In this document: positions 8,705 through 17,241 of the stretch, piece by piece
How positions within the stretch are numbered: position 1 is the first letter of the stretch
Layout of the letters: each line of letters begins with the position of its first letter
Origin: Exilibacterium tricleocarpae
GTDB lineage: Bacteria; Pseudomonadota; Gammaproteobacteria; Pseudomonadales; Cellvibrionaceae
Length of the DNA: 64,000 nucleotides
Direction: 5' to 3'
NCBI RefSeq assembly: GCF_007004655.1
Contig: NZ_ML660109.1
Coordinates: forward strand, 1-64,000
Translations under genes and position numbers: made by a program
Notes under the pieces: model-generated
The model's database searches: none
What the model saw: only the letters and a program-made list of their open reading frames with translations
What the model was told of the DNA's origin: nothing

Positions 8705-8811
8705 TACAATATTCGTCTTGTATATTATGACTTTTATAAATCGATAAAATGGAATAAGTCCGGCGTTTGCAATTGAAAATTGCCGGCGCCGGCGCTGTCG
8801 GAGAGTGGAAG

Positions 8812-9531
8812 ATGAACGATGCACCCGGATTACAACCGCTGTACCAGCAGGTTTACACCCTGCTGGTCAGGCGCATTGCGGAGGGGGCCTGGCGCCCGGC
8901 CGAGGCCCTGCCGAGCGAGCAGATGCTGGCGTCGGAGCTGGGGGTAAGCCAGGGCACCGTGCGCAAGGCGCTGAACGCCATGGTGATGGAAAAGCTGGTG
9001 GAGCGACGCCAGGGCAAAGGCACATTCGTGGCCGAGCACACCCAGGAGCGCGCCCTGTTTCAGTTTTTCCGCCTGCGCCGCACGGACGGTACCCGGGTGA
9101 CGCCGGAAAGCGGCGTCCCCACCATCAAGCGCCGCCTGGCTAAGCCGCAGGAGCGCCACAAGCTCGAACTCGATGACAAGGCGAAAGTGGTGGAAATACG
9201 CCGCACACGCCTGATAGACGCCGTGCCGACCGTCGCCGAAACCGTTGTCCTGCCGCTATACCTGTTTCCCGATATCGATGAGATCGGCGACCTGCCCAAC
9301 ACGCTTTATTCCCTATACCAGAGCCGCTACGGCATGAGTGTAGTGGAGGCCGATGAGCAGTTGCGGGTCGATACCGCCAATCGCGAGGACGCCCGTCGGC
9401 TGGAAGTGGAGGTGGGTACGCCGCTGCTGCATATCGATCGCATAGCAATCGCGATCGATGGTAAAAAAGTGGAGTGGCGTATCAGCCGCCTGACCACCAA
9501 TAATGTTGTTTACGCGGTGAGTCTGAGTTAA
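8812..9531 (+). CDS. GntR-family regulator, HutC/UTRA type; probable regulator of the sulfoquinovose genes
   Basis: The 239-residue protein has a winged helix near residues 5-72 (PLYQQVYTLLVRRIAEGAW, LPSEQMLASELGVSQGTVRK, GKGTFVAEH). A C-terminal UTRA effector domain follows, with YRRTRLIDAVP-like and PLLHIDRIAIAIDGKKVEWR segments. UTRA domains bind small ligands such as sugars and their phosphates. The ATG at 8812 has GGAGAGTGGAAG upstream; an upstream TTG frame is less likely. It sits divergently between the sulfolactate operon and the sulfoglycolytic operon, with palindromic sites on both sides. The effector could be SQ, sulfofructose or sulfolactate; the sequence does not decide. Confidence 0.85.
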   Translation: MNDAPGLQPLYQQVYTLLVRRIAEGAWRPAEALPSEQMLASELGVSQGTVRKALNAMVMEKLVERRQGKGTFVAEHTQERALFQFFRLRRTDGTRVTPESGVPTIKRRLAKPQERHKLELDDKAKVVEIRRTRLIDAVPTVAETVVLPLYLFPDIDEIGDLPNTLYSLYQSRYGMSVVEADEQLRVDTANREDARRLEVEVGTPLLHIDRIAIAIDGKKVEWRISRLTTNNVVYAVSLS

Positions 9532-9613
9532 CGCCTGCAGGCCGCCGGGGTCCCCGGTGGCTTTCGACCTGAATTGACATTTATAGAGTCAGTGTGCAAA
9601 ATGTGGTCTTGTG

Positions 9614-9625
9614 TCTTATATAAGA
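9614..9625. promoter_or_regulatory. Palindromic operator TCTTATATAAGA upstream of the sulfoglycolytic operon
   Basis: This is an exact second copy of the 12-bp palindrome at 8693-8704, also followed by T and A/T-rich sequence (GTCTTATATAAGATATAACG). It lies about 440 bp before the aldehyde dehydrogenase ATG and 90 bp after the GntR stop, so it most likely controls the rightward transcript. Confidence 0.72.
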
Positions 9626-9650
9626 TATAACGTTTTTATAAGGACACATA

Positions 9651-9705
9651 TAACACATGTAGTTGCATGTGGTTGCATGTGGTTGCGTGTAGTTGCGTGT
9701 AGTTG
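9651..9705. repeat. 10-bp tandem repeat array
   Basis: Five units in strict 10-bp register (GTAGTTGCAT, GTGGTTGCAT, GTGGTTGCGT, GTAGTTGCGT, GTAGTTGTAA; 9659-9708). They begin 34 bp after the operator at 9614, inside the long leader of the sulfoglycolytic operon. A 10-bp period would place each unit on the same helix face. Function is unknown. Confidence 0.8.
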
Positions 9706-9760
9706 TAAGACATGATGTGTTGCTACGATGCATGATGCCACATGCGCGGTGCATCAAGGC

Positions 9761-10009
9761 TTAGCCAACGTTAGTCAACGCATAGTCAGTACAGAGTCTG
9801 TCCAGTCCAAATCTCACATTCTTCCGGTTGGTTGTTGTTGCGGGCGGAAGCCGTTACCGGGACAGCTTTTGCCAGGTAGGCTTTGATCAGCGGGCAAGTC
9901 AGCGGGCAAGATAGATAGTTGTCATTGAAGGAGCAGGATCGCTTTCACGCACAAGCCGGGTAGCTGCCACCAACAAGGTGGCTGTTATAAAAAATGTGGC
10001 TGTTATAAA
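9761..10009. repeat. Further short tandem duplications in the same leader
   Basis: The leader of the aldehyde dehydrogenase gene contains three more small arrays. They are a 10-bp triplet (TTAGCCAACG, TTAGTCAACG, CATAGTCAGT; 9761-9790), a 12-bp exact doublet (TCAGCGGGCAAG at 9887-9898 and 9899-9910), and a 14-base sequence, GTGGCTGTTATAAA, at 9978-9991 repeated 18 bp later at 9996-10009. No ORF of note spans this 530-bp stretch. Confidence 0.75.
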
Positions 10010-10063
10010 CCAGGATAGTTGTTATCGGGTCATTGTTGATCAACTGCAGATATCGAGGAAGCC

Positions 10064-11515
10064 ATGACTGAAACGACATTGATGCGGCAGCAGAACTTTG
10101 TCGGCGGGCAGTGGGTGAGTGCCGCGGGTGCTGCGCAAATCGAGGTGATCAACCCGGCCACCGGCGCCCGTATCGGCAGTGTGCCCCGCGGCGGCAGGGC
10201 CGAGACCGCCGCCGCCATCGACGCGGCGGCGCGGGCGTTTCCCGCCTGGAGCAAAACCACCGCCCACGAGCGCGCCGCGCTGATGATGAAACTCTACGAC
10301 GCACTGATGGCCAACCAGGCCGCGCTGGGTCAACTGCTGACTGAGGAAATGGGCAAGCCGCTGGCCGAAGCCAAAGGCGAGATAGCGTTTGGCGCCAACT
10401 ATATAAAGTGGTTTGCCGAAGAGGCGAAGCGTATTTACGGCGACGTGATACCGACGCCGTGGCCGGGCAAGCGCATCCTGGTGACCAAGCAACCGGTCGG
10501 TGTGGTGGGCGCCATCACACCCTGGAACTTCCCCAACTCCATGATTGCCCGCAAACTCGGCGCCGCCCTGGCGGCGGGTTGCACCCTGGTGATCAAACCC
10601 GCCTCGCAAACGCCTTACTCCGCGCTGGCCCTCGCGGCTCTGTGTGAGGCGGTGGGGTTGCCGCCGGGCGTGGTCAACGTGATCACCGGCGCGGCCGCCG
10701 ATATTGCCGCCGAGATGTGCGAAAACCCCAGGTTGCGCAAAATTACGTTTACCGGTTCCACCGCGGTGGGCAAAAAACTCGCCGCCGCTGCCGGTGCCCA
10801 TATGAAACGGGTGTCGATGGAACTGGGCGGCAACGCGCCGTTTATTGTGTTTGACGATGCCGATCTGGACGCCGCGGTGGCGGGCGCCATGATCTCGAAG
10901 TTCCGCAACACCGGCCAGACCTGCGTGTGCGCCAATCGCATCCTGGTGCAGGACGGTGTCTACGACGCCTTCGCCGCCAAGTTGACGGCGGCGGTGGCGG
11001 CGCTGCAAGTGGGCAACGGTATGGAGCCCGGCGTAGAGCAGGGACCGCTGATCGATAGCGCCGCGGTGGCCAAGGTGGAGGAACATGTTGCCGATGTCCT
11101 CGCCAGAGGCGGCAAGCTGGCGGTCGGCGGCGAGCGCCACCCGCTCGGGCAGGCTTTTTACCAACCGACCGTAATGACTGATGTCGCGCGTGACGCCTTG
11201 GTGGCGAGGGAAGAGACATTCGGTCCTCTGGCTCCCCTGTTTCGCTTTAAGACGGAGGCGGAGGCGATCGCCCTGGCCAACGACACCGAGTACGGTCTGG
11301 CCTGTTACTTCTACACCCGCGATCTGGGGCGTTCCTGGCGGGTTATGGAGGGCCTGGAGTACGGCCTGGTGGGTATCAACGAAGGTTTGATTTCCACGGA
11401 GGTGGCGCCGTTTGGGGGCGTCAAGGACTCCGGCATGGGCACCGAGGGTTCCAAGTACGGTGTTGCCGATTATATCGACATCAAGTACGCCTGTGTGGGC
11501 GGTTTGGGACTGTGA
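10064..11515 (+). CDS. NAD(P) aldehyde dehydrogenase; probable 3-sulfolactaldehyde dehydrogenase
   Basis: The 483-residue protein is a GabD-like aldehyde dehydrogenase. Motifs in order: TPWNFPNSMIARKLGAALAAG (cofactor binding), FTGSTAVGKKLA, the general-base Glu in VSMELGGNAPFIVFDDADLD, and the nucleophile Cys287 in NTGQTCVCANRIL. GabD-type enzymes usually oxidise succinate semialdehyde, and the sulfolactaldehyde dehydrogenase of Pseudomonas putida SQ1 comes from this family. Here it heads an operon with a sugar kinase, aldolase, isomerase and glycosidase, next to sulfolactate genes, so sulfolactaldehyde to (S)-sulfolactate is the likely reaction. ATG at 10064 with GAGGAA upstream. Succinate semialdehyde dehydrogenase remains an alternative on sequence alone. 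Confidence 0.8.
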   Translation: MTETTLMRQQNFVGGQWVSAAGAAQIEVINPATGARIGSVPRGGRAETAAAIDAAARAFPAWSKTTAHERAALMMKLYDALMANQAALGQLLTEEMGKPLAEAKGEIAFGANYIKWFAEEAKRIYGDVIPTPWPGKRILVTKQPVGVVGAITPWNFPNSMIARKLGAALAAGCTLVIKPASQTPYSALALAALCEAVGLPPGVVNVITGAAADIAAEMCENPRLRKITFTGSTAVGKKLAAAAGAHMKRVSMELGGNAPFIVFDDADLDAAVAGAMISKFRNTGQTCVCANRILVQDGVYDAFAAKLTAAVAALQVGNGMEPGVEQGPLIDSAAVAKVEEHVADVLARGGKLAVGGERHPLGQAFYQPTVMTDVARDALVAREETFGPLAPLFRFKTEAEAIALANDTEYGLACYFYTRDLGRSWRVMEGLEYGLVGINEGLISTEVAPFGGVKDSGMGTEGSKYGVADYIDIKYACVGGLGL

Positions 11516-11526
11516 AGGAAGCGTCT

Positions 11527-12417
11527 ATGGGCGGTGTCTTTTGTGTCGGCCACGCGGTGCAGGACTTTGTGTTCGCGATGCCGTCCATACCGACCCGGGC
11601 GCAGAAACACAGGGCCTCTGACTTTTCCAGTGTCGGCGGCGGACCCGCGGCTACCGCCGCGGTGGTGGTGGCGAAGTTGGGCGGGCACGCGCAATTGGCG
11701 GCGCGCTTGGGCGATGACAGTGTTGCCGATCTGATTGTCGCCGAGTTGCAGGGCTATGGTGTGGACTGCGAGCAGGTCCGGCGTTTTCCCGGCCGGCGTT
11801 CGTCGGTGTCGTCGGTGGTGGTGGACGCCCGTGGCGAGCGCCTGATCGTCAATTACCTGGACCCGCAGTTGCCGGCCAGCGCCGACTGGTTGCCGGCGCT
11901 GCCGGCGGACGCGGCGGCGGTGCTCGCCGATACCCGCTGGCCGGAGGGGGCCGCCGCTATGCTGGCCCGCGCCAAAGCCGCAGGAATACCCGGGGTTTTG
12001 GATGCCGATCTGCCGGTACCCCGCGATACGGCGGCGCTGGCGGCGGCTTCGCATATTGCGTTTTCCGCGCCGGGCCTGGCGGACTACGCCGGGCGCGGCG
12101 ATTATAAGTCCGCTTTGCAGGAGGTGGCGGCCGCCACCGGCGCCTGGTGCTGTGTGACGCTCGGCGCCGGCGGTGTGTTTTATGTGGCGGGGGCGCACAG
12201 CGATCACCTGCCGGCCTTTGCCGTGCAGCCGGTGGATACGCTGGGTGCCGGCGATACCTGGCATGGCGCTTTTGCCCTGGCACTGGCCGAGGGGCGGGGC
12301 GAAGTCGAGGCGGTTACCTTCGCCAGCGCGGCGGCGGCGCTGAAAGTACAGCGCTTCGGCGGCCGCGACGGGGTGCCGAGCCGGGTCGAAGTGGAGCGGC
12401 TTATACGCAGCCGTTGA
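11527..12417 (+). CDS. PfkB-family sugar kinase; probable sulfofructose kinase
   Basis: The 296-residue protein is a ribokinase/PfkB kinase. It has the N-terminal GGGPAATAAVVVAKLGG motif (about residues 38-54) and the C-terminal catalytic signature VDTLGAGDTWHGAF with the general-base Asp. The family phosphorylates sugars with ATP; E. coli YihV, the sulfofructose kinase, is a member. The ATG at 11527 has AGGAAG at ideal spacing; an in-frame GTG at 11512 overlapping the previous stop is less likely. The gap to the dehydrogenase is 11 bp, so the two are co-transcribed. Together with the aldolase 70 bp downstream, it suggests phosphorylation of sulfofructose to sulfofructose-1-phosphate. Confidence 0.8.
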   Translation: MGGVFCVGHAVQDFVFAMPSIPTRAQKHRASDFSSVGGGPAATAAVVVAKLGGHAQLAARLGDDSVADLIVAELQGYGVDCEQVRRFPGRRSSVSSVVVDARGERLIVNYLDPQLPASADWLPALPADAAAVLADTRWPEGAAAMLARAKAAGIPGVLDADLPVPRDTAALAAASHIAFSAPGLADYAGRGDYKSALQEVAAATGAWCCVTLGAGGVFYVAGAHSDHLPAFAVQPVDTLGAGDTWHGAFALALAEGRGEVEAVTFASAAAALKVQRFGGRDGVPSRVEVERLIRSR

Positions 12418-12487
12418 TCATTATCGCCGGGCCGTGCCTGCAACGCGGGCGCGCGCCGGGATAACAGAGTAGTTTTAAGGATTCACC

Positions 12488-13543
12488 ATGACACTTTCAG
12501 AGACACTCCCAGCCGGTAAAGTCTGGGGTATGCGCCGGCTGGCGGATCGGCACGGGCGTTTCAAAATGACGGCCGTGGATCAGCGCCCGCCGATTAAAAA
12601 CCCCATTCGCGAGAAACGCGGCACCGAAGAGGCGCCCTGGGAAGATGTCGCTGGGTTCAAACGGCTGTTGATCGAGGAGTTGCAGGGGGAGTCCTCCGCC
12701 ATGCTGCTCGACCCCCACGGTGCCTACCCTCGCGGTATTTCCGCTTACAGCCCCGCCAAAGGCCTGATTCTGACGTTGGAGGACTCACTGTTTCAGGAGA
12801 CGCCGGGCGGGCGCTTGTCCGCCACCATCGACGACTGGTCGGTGGAAAAAATCAAGCGCGTCGGCGCCGATGCGGTGAAAGTGCTGACCTGGTACCGCCC
12901 CGATGCCGATCCCGCCGTGTGCCGGGCGCAGCAGGATTTTACTGAAAAAATCGGCGCCGCCTGCGCCCGCTATGATATTCCCTTTGTGTTTGAATTGCTG
13001 GTCTATCCTCTCGCCGGCGACAGCGAGCAGACCGGCGACTATAAAGAAATGCGCACCAAGAAACCCGAATTGGTACTCGAGAGTGTGGCGACCTTTGCCG
13101 ATCCCCGTTTCGGCGTCGATCTGTTTAAACTGGAAAGTCCGCTGGCCGCCGGGGATGTGCCCGGCGTCGGCAACGATGGTTGGGAAGACGCCCAGGCGTG
13201 GTTCGACAAACTGGGGGCGACGGCGGGGCGGCCGTGGGTAATGTTGTCGGCCGGCGCCGGCATGGAGGCGTTTGAAAAAGTGCTGACCCATGCCTATGCG
13301 GCGGGTGCTTCCGGCTATCTGGCGGGTCGTGCCATCTGGCTGGAGGCGTTCCGGCACTTTCCGGACTGGGATGCTATCCGCAACGCGCTGCGTGACGATG
13401 CGGTGGATTATATGCGCGATATCAATCGACTGACCGATACCGAGGCGCTGCCCTGGCATCGCCATTCGTGCTACGGCGGCACAGTCGATGTTGCGCCCGC
13501 CGACCAGACTTTCCGCCATCATTACTCAGGCTTTGGAGGCTAA
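12488..13543 (+). CDS. Class I LacD/YihT-type aldolase; probable sulfofructose-1-phosphate aldolase
   Basis: The 351-residue protein resembles tagatose-1,6-bisphosphate aldolase LacD and sulfofructosephosphate aldolase YihT. Features are the opening MRRLADRHGRFKMTAVDQRP, the barrel strand LDPHGAYPRGISAYSPAKGL, the likely Schiff-base Lys214 in GVDLFKLESPLA, and the phosphate-binding end LSAGAGMEAFEKVL...GASGYLAGRAIW. YihT is 292 residues and LacD about 326, so this version is slightly long. Expected reaction: sulfofructose-1-phosphate to DHAP plus 3-sulfolactaldehyde, in the cytoplasm. It is preceded by AAGGA and followed after one base by the isomerase. A LacD-like role in galactose use is the main alternative, given the galactosidases 18 kb away. 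Confidence 0.78.
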   Translation: MTLSETLPAGKVWGMRRLADRHGRFKMTAVDQRPPIKNPIREKRGTEEAPWEDVAGFKRLLIEELQGESSAMLLDPHGAYPRGISAYSPAKGLILTLEDSLFQETPGGRLSATIDDWSVEKIKRVGADAVKVLTWYRPDADPAVCRAQQDFTEKIGAACARYDIPFVFELLVYPLAGDSEQTGDYKEMRTKKPELVLESVATFADPRFGVDLFKLESPLAAGDVPGVGNDGWEDAQAWFDKLGATAGRPWVMLSAGAGMEAFEKVLTHAYAAGASGYLAGRAIWLEAFRHFPDWDAIRNALRDDAVDYMRDINRLTDTEALPWHRHSCYGGTVDVAPADQTFRHHYSGFGG

Positions 13544-13544
13544 G

Positions 13545-14939
13545 ATGTCGACCTACGGTGTTGTCGCACTGGCGCGACCGACCTTCGATGTCGAGTTCGC
13601 CGAGGAAAACAAAAACCGCGCGTTTGCCGCCCTGGATGCGGCGGGTATTGCCACGGTCGGTCCGCGCGAACTGTTGTTTGACGGGCCGGCGGTGGTCGCT
13701 GCGGCGCAGGCAATCCAGTCTGCCGCGCGTATCGATCTGCTGTTGATCATCCAGGTGACGTTTACCGATGCCTCCATGACCGTACACCTGGCCCGGGATA
13801 TCGAGGCGCCGGTGGCGCTGTGGGGTTTGCCGGAGCCGCGCGCCGGCGGACGGCTGCGGTTGAATGCCTATTGCGGTATCAACCTCGCCGCCCATGCCCT
13901 GGGCAAGGCCGAAGTGGATTACGGTTGGCTGTATCTGTCTGCAGATGCCGCCGGCATCGAACAGCGGCTGCGGGATTTGTTGCAGCCGCTGCCGCCGCGC
14001 GACAGTCGTATCAGCCGCCCGGGCGCTGCGACCGATCCCGCGGCGCAGCGGGTGATGCGGGCGCTGGCGGGTTCCCGTATCGGTGTCGTGGGCCGGCATC
14101 CGGACGGTTTCGACACCTGCGCCTACGACGGCCCGGCGCTGCGACGCCTGGCCGGTGTCGAGGTGGAGAGCGTCGAACTGGAGACCTTATTTGCCAGGGC
14201 AAAGGCCGCCGATGACGATCGCGTCGCCGCGGTGCGGGCACGGGCGCAGCGGGACCTGGCGGGTCTGGGTGCGGTGGATCAGGCGCAGTTGGACCGGTCG
14301 TTGCGGATTTATTGTGCCCTGCAGGATGTGCAGGCCGATACCGGCGCCAGCAGTCTGGCGGTGCGCTGTTGGCCGGAGACCTTTACCGATTATGGCTGCG
14401 CCGCCTGCGGGCCGATGGCGATGATGAATGAGGCGGGGGTGCCCTGTGCCTGCGAGGCTGATGTCTACGGGTCGTTGTCGACGCTGATGATGCAGGAGCT
14501 GGCGCAGGCGCCGGTGTGGATGGCTGACCTGGTGGATATCGATGCCGGTGACGATACCGCGGTGTTCTGGCACTGCGGCCTGGCGCCTTTGTCCATGTGT
14601 GATCCCGAGGCGCAGCCGCAGGCGACTATCCACACCAACCGCAAGATGCCGCTGTTGCACCAGTTTCCCCTGAAGCCGGGGCGGGTGACCCTGGCGCGCC
14701 TGTCCCAGGCCAAAAATGTCACCAAGCTGATTATCGGCGGCGCCGAGATGCTGCGCGCGCCCATGGCGTTTACCGGCACTTCCGGCACCCTGCGCTTTGA
14801 CCGGCCGGCGGCAGCGGTGTGTGCGACGATTATGGACGAAGGGGTTGAGCATCACTACGCCATTGCCTACGGTGATTATCGCGAATCTTTGCGCGCCCTG
14901 GCCGCGCAGATGGAGGTGCCGGTGCTGGAGCTGACCTGA
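13545..14939 (+). CDS. L-fucose/L-arabinose isomerase-fold protein; probable sulfoquinovose isomerase (SqvD-like)
   Basis: The 464-residue protein has the three-part FucI/AraA layout. The N-terminal part is Rossmann-like (DLLLIIQVTFTDASMTVHLA, then PVALWGLPEPR and LNAYCGINLAAHAL). A middle part contains VRCWPETFTDYGCAACGPMAMMNEAGVPCACEAD. The C-terminal part carries DEGVEHHYAIAYGDYRESL, the probable metal-binding end. FucI-fold SQ isomerases (called SqvD/SftI) are known from Bacillus transaldolase-type and actinobacterial EMP-type sulfoglycolysis; E. coli uses the unrelated YihS. ATG 13545 has GGAGG upstream and follows the aldolase stop by one base; a longer frame from 13488 overlaps the aldolase and is unlikely. 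Its assignment depends on the operon context. Confidence 0.75.
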   Translation: MSTYGVVALARPTFDVEFAEENKNRAFAALDAAGIATVGPRELLFDGPAVVAAAQAIQSAARIDLLLIIQVTFTDASMTVHLARDIEAPVALWGLPEPRAGGRLRLNAYCGINLAAHALGKAEVDYGWLYLSADAAGIEQRLRDLLQPLPPRDSRISRPGAATDPAAQRVMRALAGSRIGVVGRHPDGFDTCAYDGPALRRLAGVEVESVELETLFARAKAADDDRVAAVRARAQRDLAGLGAVDQAQLDRSLRIYCALQDVQADTGASSLAVRCWPETFTDYGCAACGPMAMMNEAGVPCACEADVYGSLSTLMMQELAQAPVWMADLVDIDAGDDTAVFWHCGLAPLSMCDPEAQPQATIHTNRKMPLLHQFPLKPGRVTLARLSQAKNVTKLIIGGAEMLRAPMAFTGTSGTLRFDRPAAAVCATIMDEGVEHHYAIAYGDYRESLRALAAQMEVPVLELT

Positions 14940-17051
14940 ATGAACGCTTTCGATCCGCTCTCCCCCAATTGGGGACGCATAGATCAGTTGGCGATTGCGG
15001 GCCCCGCCGAGCAGCGCGGGGAGGTGTTGGTGCTGCCTACCAGCGCCGGTCCCCTGACCGTGTCGTTACATGCGTTCGGCGCGCGTTTGCGTTTTGGTGA
15101 ACGCAGCACCGGTGACTACGGACTGTTGGTGGACGAACCCGTCGCCGCGCCCTTGACGGTTGCCGTCGATACCGGCGTTACTGAAGTGTCCGCTGCCGGT
15201 TTTACGCTGCGTATCGAACATCGACCTTTTGCGTTCGAATTGCGGCGCGGCGATAAGCGGGTGCAGTCTTCGCCAACCGATGCTCATTTTGTGCGCCGCT
15301 TTCGGTTGCCGCCGGTGGCGCGGCTCGAAGACGGTTGGTTTATGAGCCTCGAACTCGACACCGGCGAGCCGGTATACGGGTTAGGTGAAAAATGGGGCAG
15401 GCTGGACAAGAGAGGGCAACTGATCGAATCCTATAACCGCGATGCCCTTGGGGTAAACGGCGAGGCTTCCTACAAAAATACACCCTTTGCCTGGAGCCCC
15501 GCCGGCTGGGGGCTGTTGGTTCACACGCCGGCGCCGGTGACCCACGGGGTGGGTTTCGCGCCCTGGTCGCAGCGCGCCTACGGGCTCTATGTAGAGGAGC
15601 CGCAACTGGATTTGTTTTTGTTCGCCGGTACCGATGGTGCCGAGATCATCGGCCACTACACCGAGTTGACCGGGCGCGCGCCGGTGCCGCCGCTGTGGAG
15701 TCTCGGTGTCATTCTTTCCAAGGCCTACTATGTCGATGCTGAGGAGTTGCTGGACACCGCCAGGCAGGTGCGCGAGCGCGAGATGCCCTGCGACGTGATC
15801 ACCCTGGACGGGCGCGCCTGGCTGGATACGGACACCCGCTTCGCCTTTGAGTGGGACGCCGCGCGCTACCCGCAACCCAAACAGGTACTCGATGAACTCA
15901 AGGCCTTGAACTTCAAAGTCTGTGTCTGGGAATATCCGCTGGTGTCGGTGCAGCATCCGTTGTTTGACGAGATGGCGGCCAAGGGCTGGCTGTTGACCGA
16001 CAGCGAAACAGGTGCGGCCTACCGCTACCAGTGGGATAGCGAACCCTTCGGCGACGTGTTGACGCCGCTGCCGATATCCGGCCTGGTGGATTTTACTCAC
16101 CCCGACGCCTATGCTTTTTGGCGCGACCGTCACCAGTCGCTGTTCGAGGTGGGGGTGGATATGATCAAGGCGGACTTCGGCGAACAGGTGGAGGACGACA
16201 CTATCCAGGCCGCCAACGGTGACCGCGGACGGCAACTGCACAACGCTTATACGTTGCTTTACAACCGCTGCGTGTACGAAGCGGCCGAGCGCTATTGCGG
16301 GTCCGGCGCCTTCCTGTTCAGCCGTTCGTCCTGGACCGGTTGCCAGCGCTATCCCTCCCAGTGGGGCGGCGACCCCCAGGCGGACTGGGGCGGCCTGGCC
16401 GCCAGCCTGCGCGGCGGCCTGTCCTGGGGGTTGTCGGGCGCGCCGTTTTACGCCACCGATGTCGGTGGTTTCTACGGCGACCAACGCGATGCGGTGCTCT
16501 ATCTGCGCTGGGCCCAGGCGGCGGTTTTTTCCGCCCATATGCGCCTGCACGGTATCGGGCAGCGGGAGCCCTGGTCGTATACGCATGAAACGTTCGGCGC
16601 AGCCGCGGCGGCGGCTGCGATGCAGGCTTTGCAGTTGCGCTATCGGTTGTTGCCTTATTTACAGGAAGTCGTACGGCAGGCCAGTGCCACCGGCCTGCCG
16701 TGCCAGCGGGCGATGGCGCTGGCGTTTCCACAGGAGCGCGCCGCCTGGGGATTCGAGGAACAGTTTATGTTTGGCGATAAGATGCTGGTGGCACCCTGCC
16801 TGCGCGCCGACGGTGAGGTCGAGGTCTACCTGCCGCGCGGGCAGTGGCGGCGCTTCCCCGACCGGCAGCCGTTTGCCGGCGGGCGCAGTTATCACTTGGC
16901 GCTGGCTTTGGAGGAGTACGCGGTTTTTGTGCGAGAGGGGGATCGGGTGCCTTTGGGGCCTGATGTTCTGCATACTGAGGCGTTGGGGGGGCGGGTTAAG
17001 GTGGAGCGGTATTGGTGTGCTGGAGATGATACTTCGAACGCCGGGTCATAG
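14940..17051 (+). CDS. Glycoside hydrolase family 31; candidate sulfoquinovosidase with YicI-like active site
   Basis: The 703-residue GH31 enzyme starts at the ATG directly after the isomerase stop (TGAATG). The probable nucleophile is Asp412 in VDMIKADFGEQVEDD and the acid/base Asp478 in RYPSQWGGDPQADWGGL. The barrel segment MPCDVITLDGRAWLDTDTRF lies near residues 280-300. There is no signal peptide, so it should act in the cytoplasm after uptake. By position it should cleave sulfoquinovosyl glycerol to SQ plus glycerol, as YihQ does. However, the acid/base region reads like YicI-type alpha-xylosidases rather than what I recall of YihQ. The C-terminal codons form part of the palindrome at 17043-17156. 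Confidence 0.72.
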   Translation: MNAFDPLSPNWGRIDQLAIAGPAEQRGEVLVLPTSAGPLTVSLHAFGARLRFGERSTGDYGLLVDEPVAAPLTVAVDTGVTEVSAAGFTLRIEHRPFAFELRRGDKRVQSSPTDAHFVRRFRLPPVARLEDGWFMSLELDTGEPVYGLGEKWGRLDKRGQLIESYNRDALGVNGEASYKNTPFAWSPAGWGLLVHTPAPVTHGVGFAPWSQRAYGLYVEEPQLDLFLFAGTDGAEIIGHYTELTGRAPVPPLWSLGVILSKAYYVDAEELLDTARQVREREMPCDVITLDGRAWLDTDTRFAFEWDAARYPQPKQVLDELKALNFKVCVWEYPLVSVQHPLFDEMAAKGWLLTDSETGAAYRYQWDSEPFGDVLTPLPISGLVDFTHPDAYAFWRDRHQSLFEVGVDMIKADFGEQVEDDTIQAANGDRGRQLHNAYTLLYNRCVYEAAERYCGSGAFLFSRSSWTGCQRYPSQWGGDPQADWGGLAASLRGGLSWGLSGAPFYATDVGGFYGDQRDAVLYLRWAQAAVFSAHMRLHGIGQREPWSYTHETFGAAAAAAAMQALQLRYRLLPYLQEVVRQASATGLPCQRAMALAFPQERAAWGFEEQFMFGDKMLVAPCLRADGEVEVYLPRGQWRRFPDRQPFAGGRSYHLALALEEYAVFVREGDRVPLGPDVLHTEALGGRVKVERYWCAGDDTSNAGS

Positions 17052-17156
17052 AGCGGGAGAGGGGGTTCAAGACCCGCCGTGAACCCATCCCTGGGGGCTC
17101 GGCTGCCGCATCCCTGCGGCAGACGGTCTTGAACCCCCTCTCCCGCTCTATGACCC
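17043..17156. repeat. Palindromic element A: 32-bp perfect inverted repeat around a structured 50-nt core
   Basis: Arms at 17043-17074 and 17125-17156 are perfect reverse complements over 32 bp (GGGTCATAGAGCGGGAGAGG... and its complement). The core 17075-17124 holds two mini-hairpins: CCCA-TCCC-TGGG, then CTGCCGCA-TCCC-TGCGGCAG. The left arm includes the last codons and the TAG stop of the GH31 gene. Related cores are at 44914-44965 and, inverted, at 31561-31612, each with different arms. In RNA the whole would fold into a very stable stem that could act as a transcript end or stabiliser between GH31 and the TRAP genes. Confidence 0.9.
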
Positions 17157-17241
17157 TACCACCGTGCCAATTTTGAATTGAGTTGCTCCGAACGATAAAA
17201 ACTAAAAGCTGGTATTTGCCGATCAGGCTAAGGGGTAAAAA

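Noticed and set aside
10033-10042. TTGATCAA near the aldehyde dehydrogenase start as a possible FNR site
   Set aside because: The two half-sites have no 4-bp spacer, so it does not fit the FNR box.
12488-14939. Tagatose or fucose catabolism (LacD-like aldolase plus FucI-like isomerase)
   Set aside because: Considered, because galactosidases are nearby; rejected as first choice since the sulfolactate, SoeABC and aldehyde dehydrogenase genes and the shared operators are better explained by sulfoquinovose.
15381-16586. A 401-codon frame antisense to the GH31 gene
   Set aside because: It is explained by codon bias of the GH31 gene and lacks a start signal.
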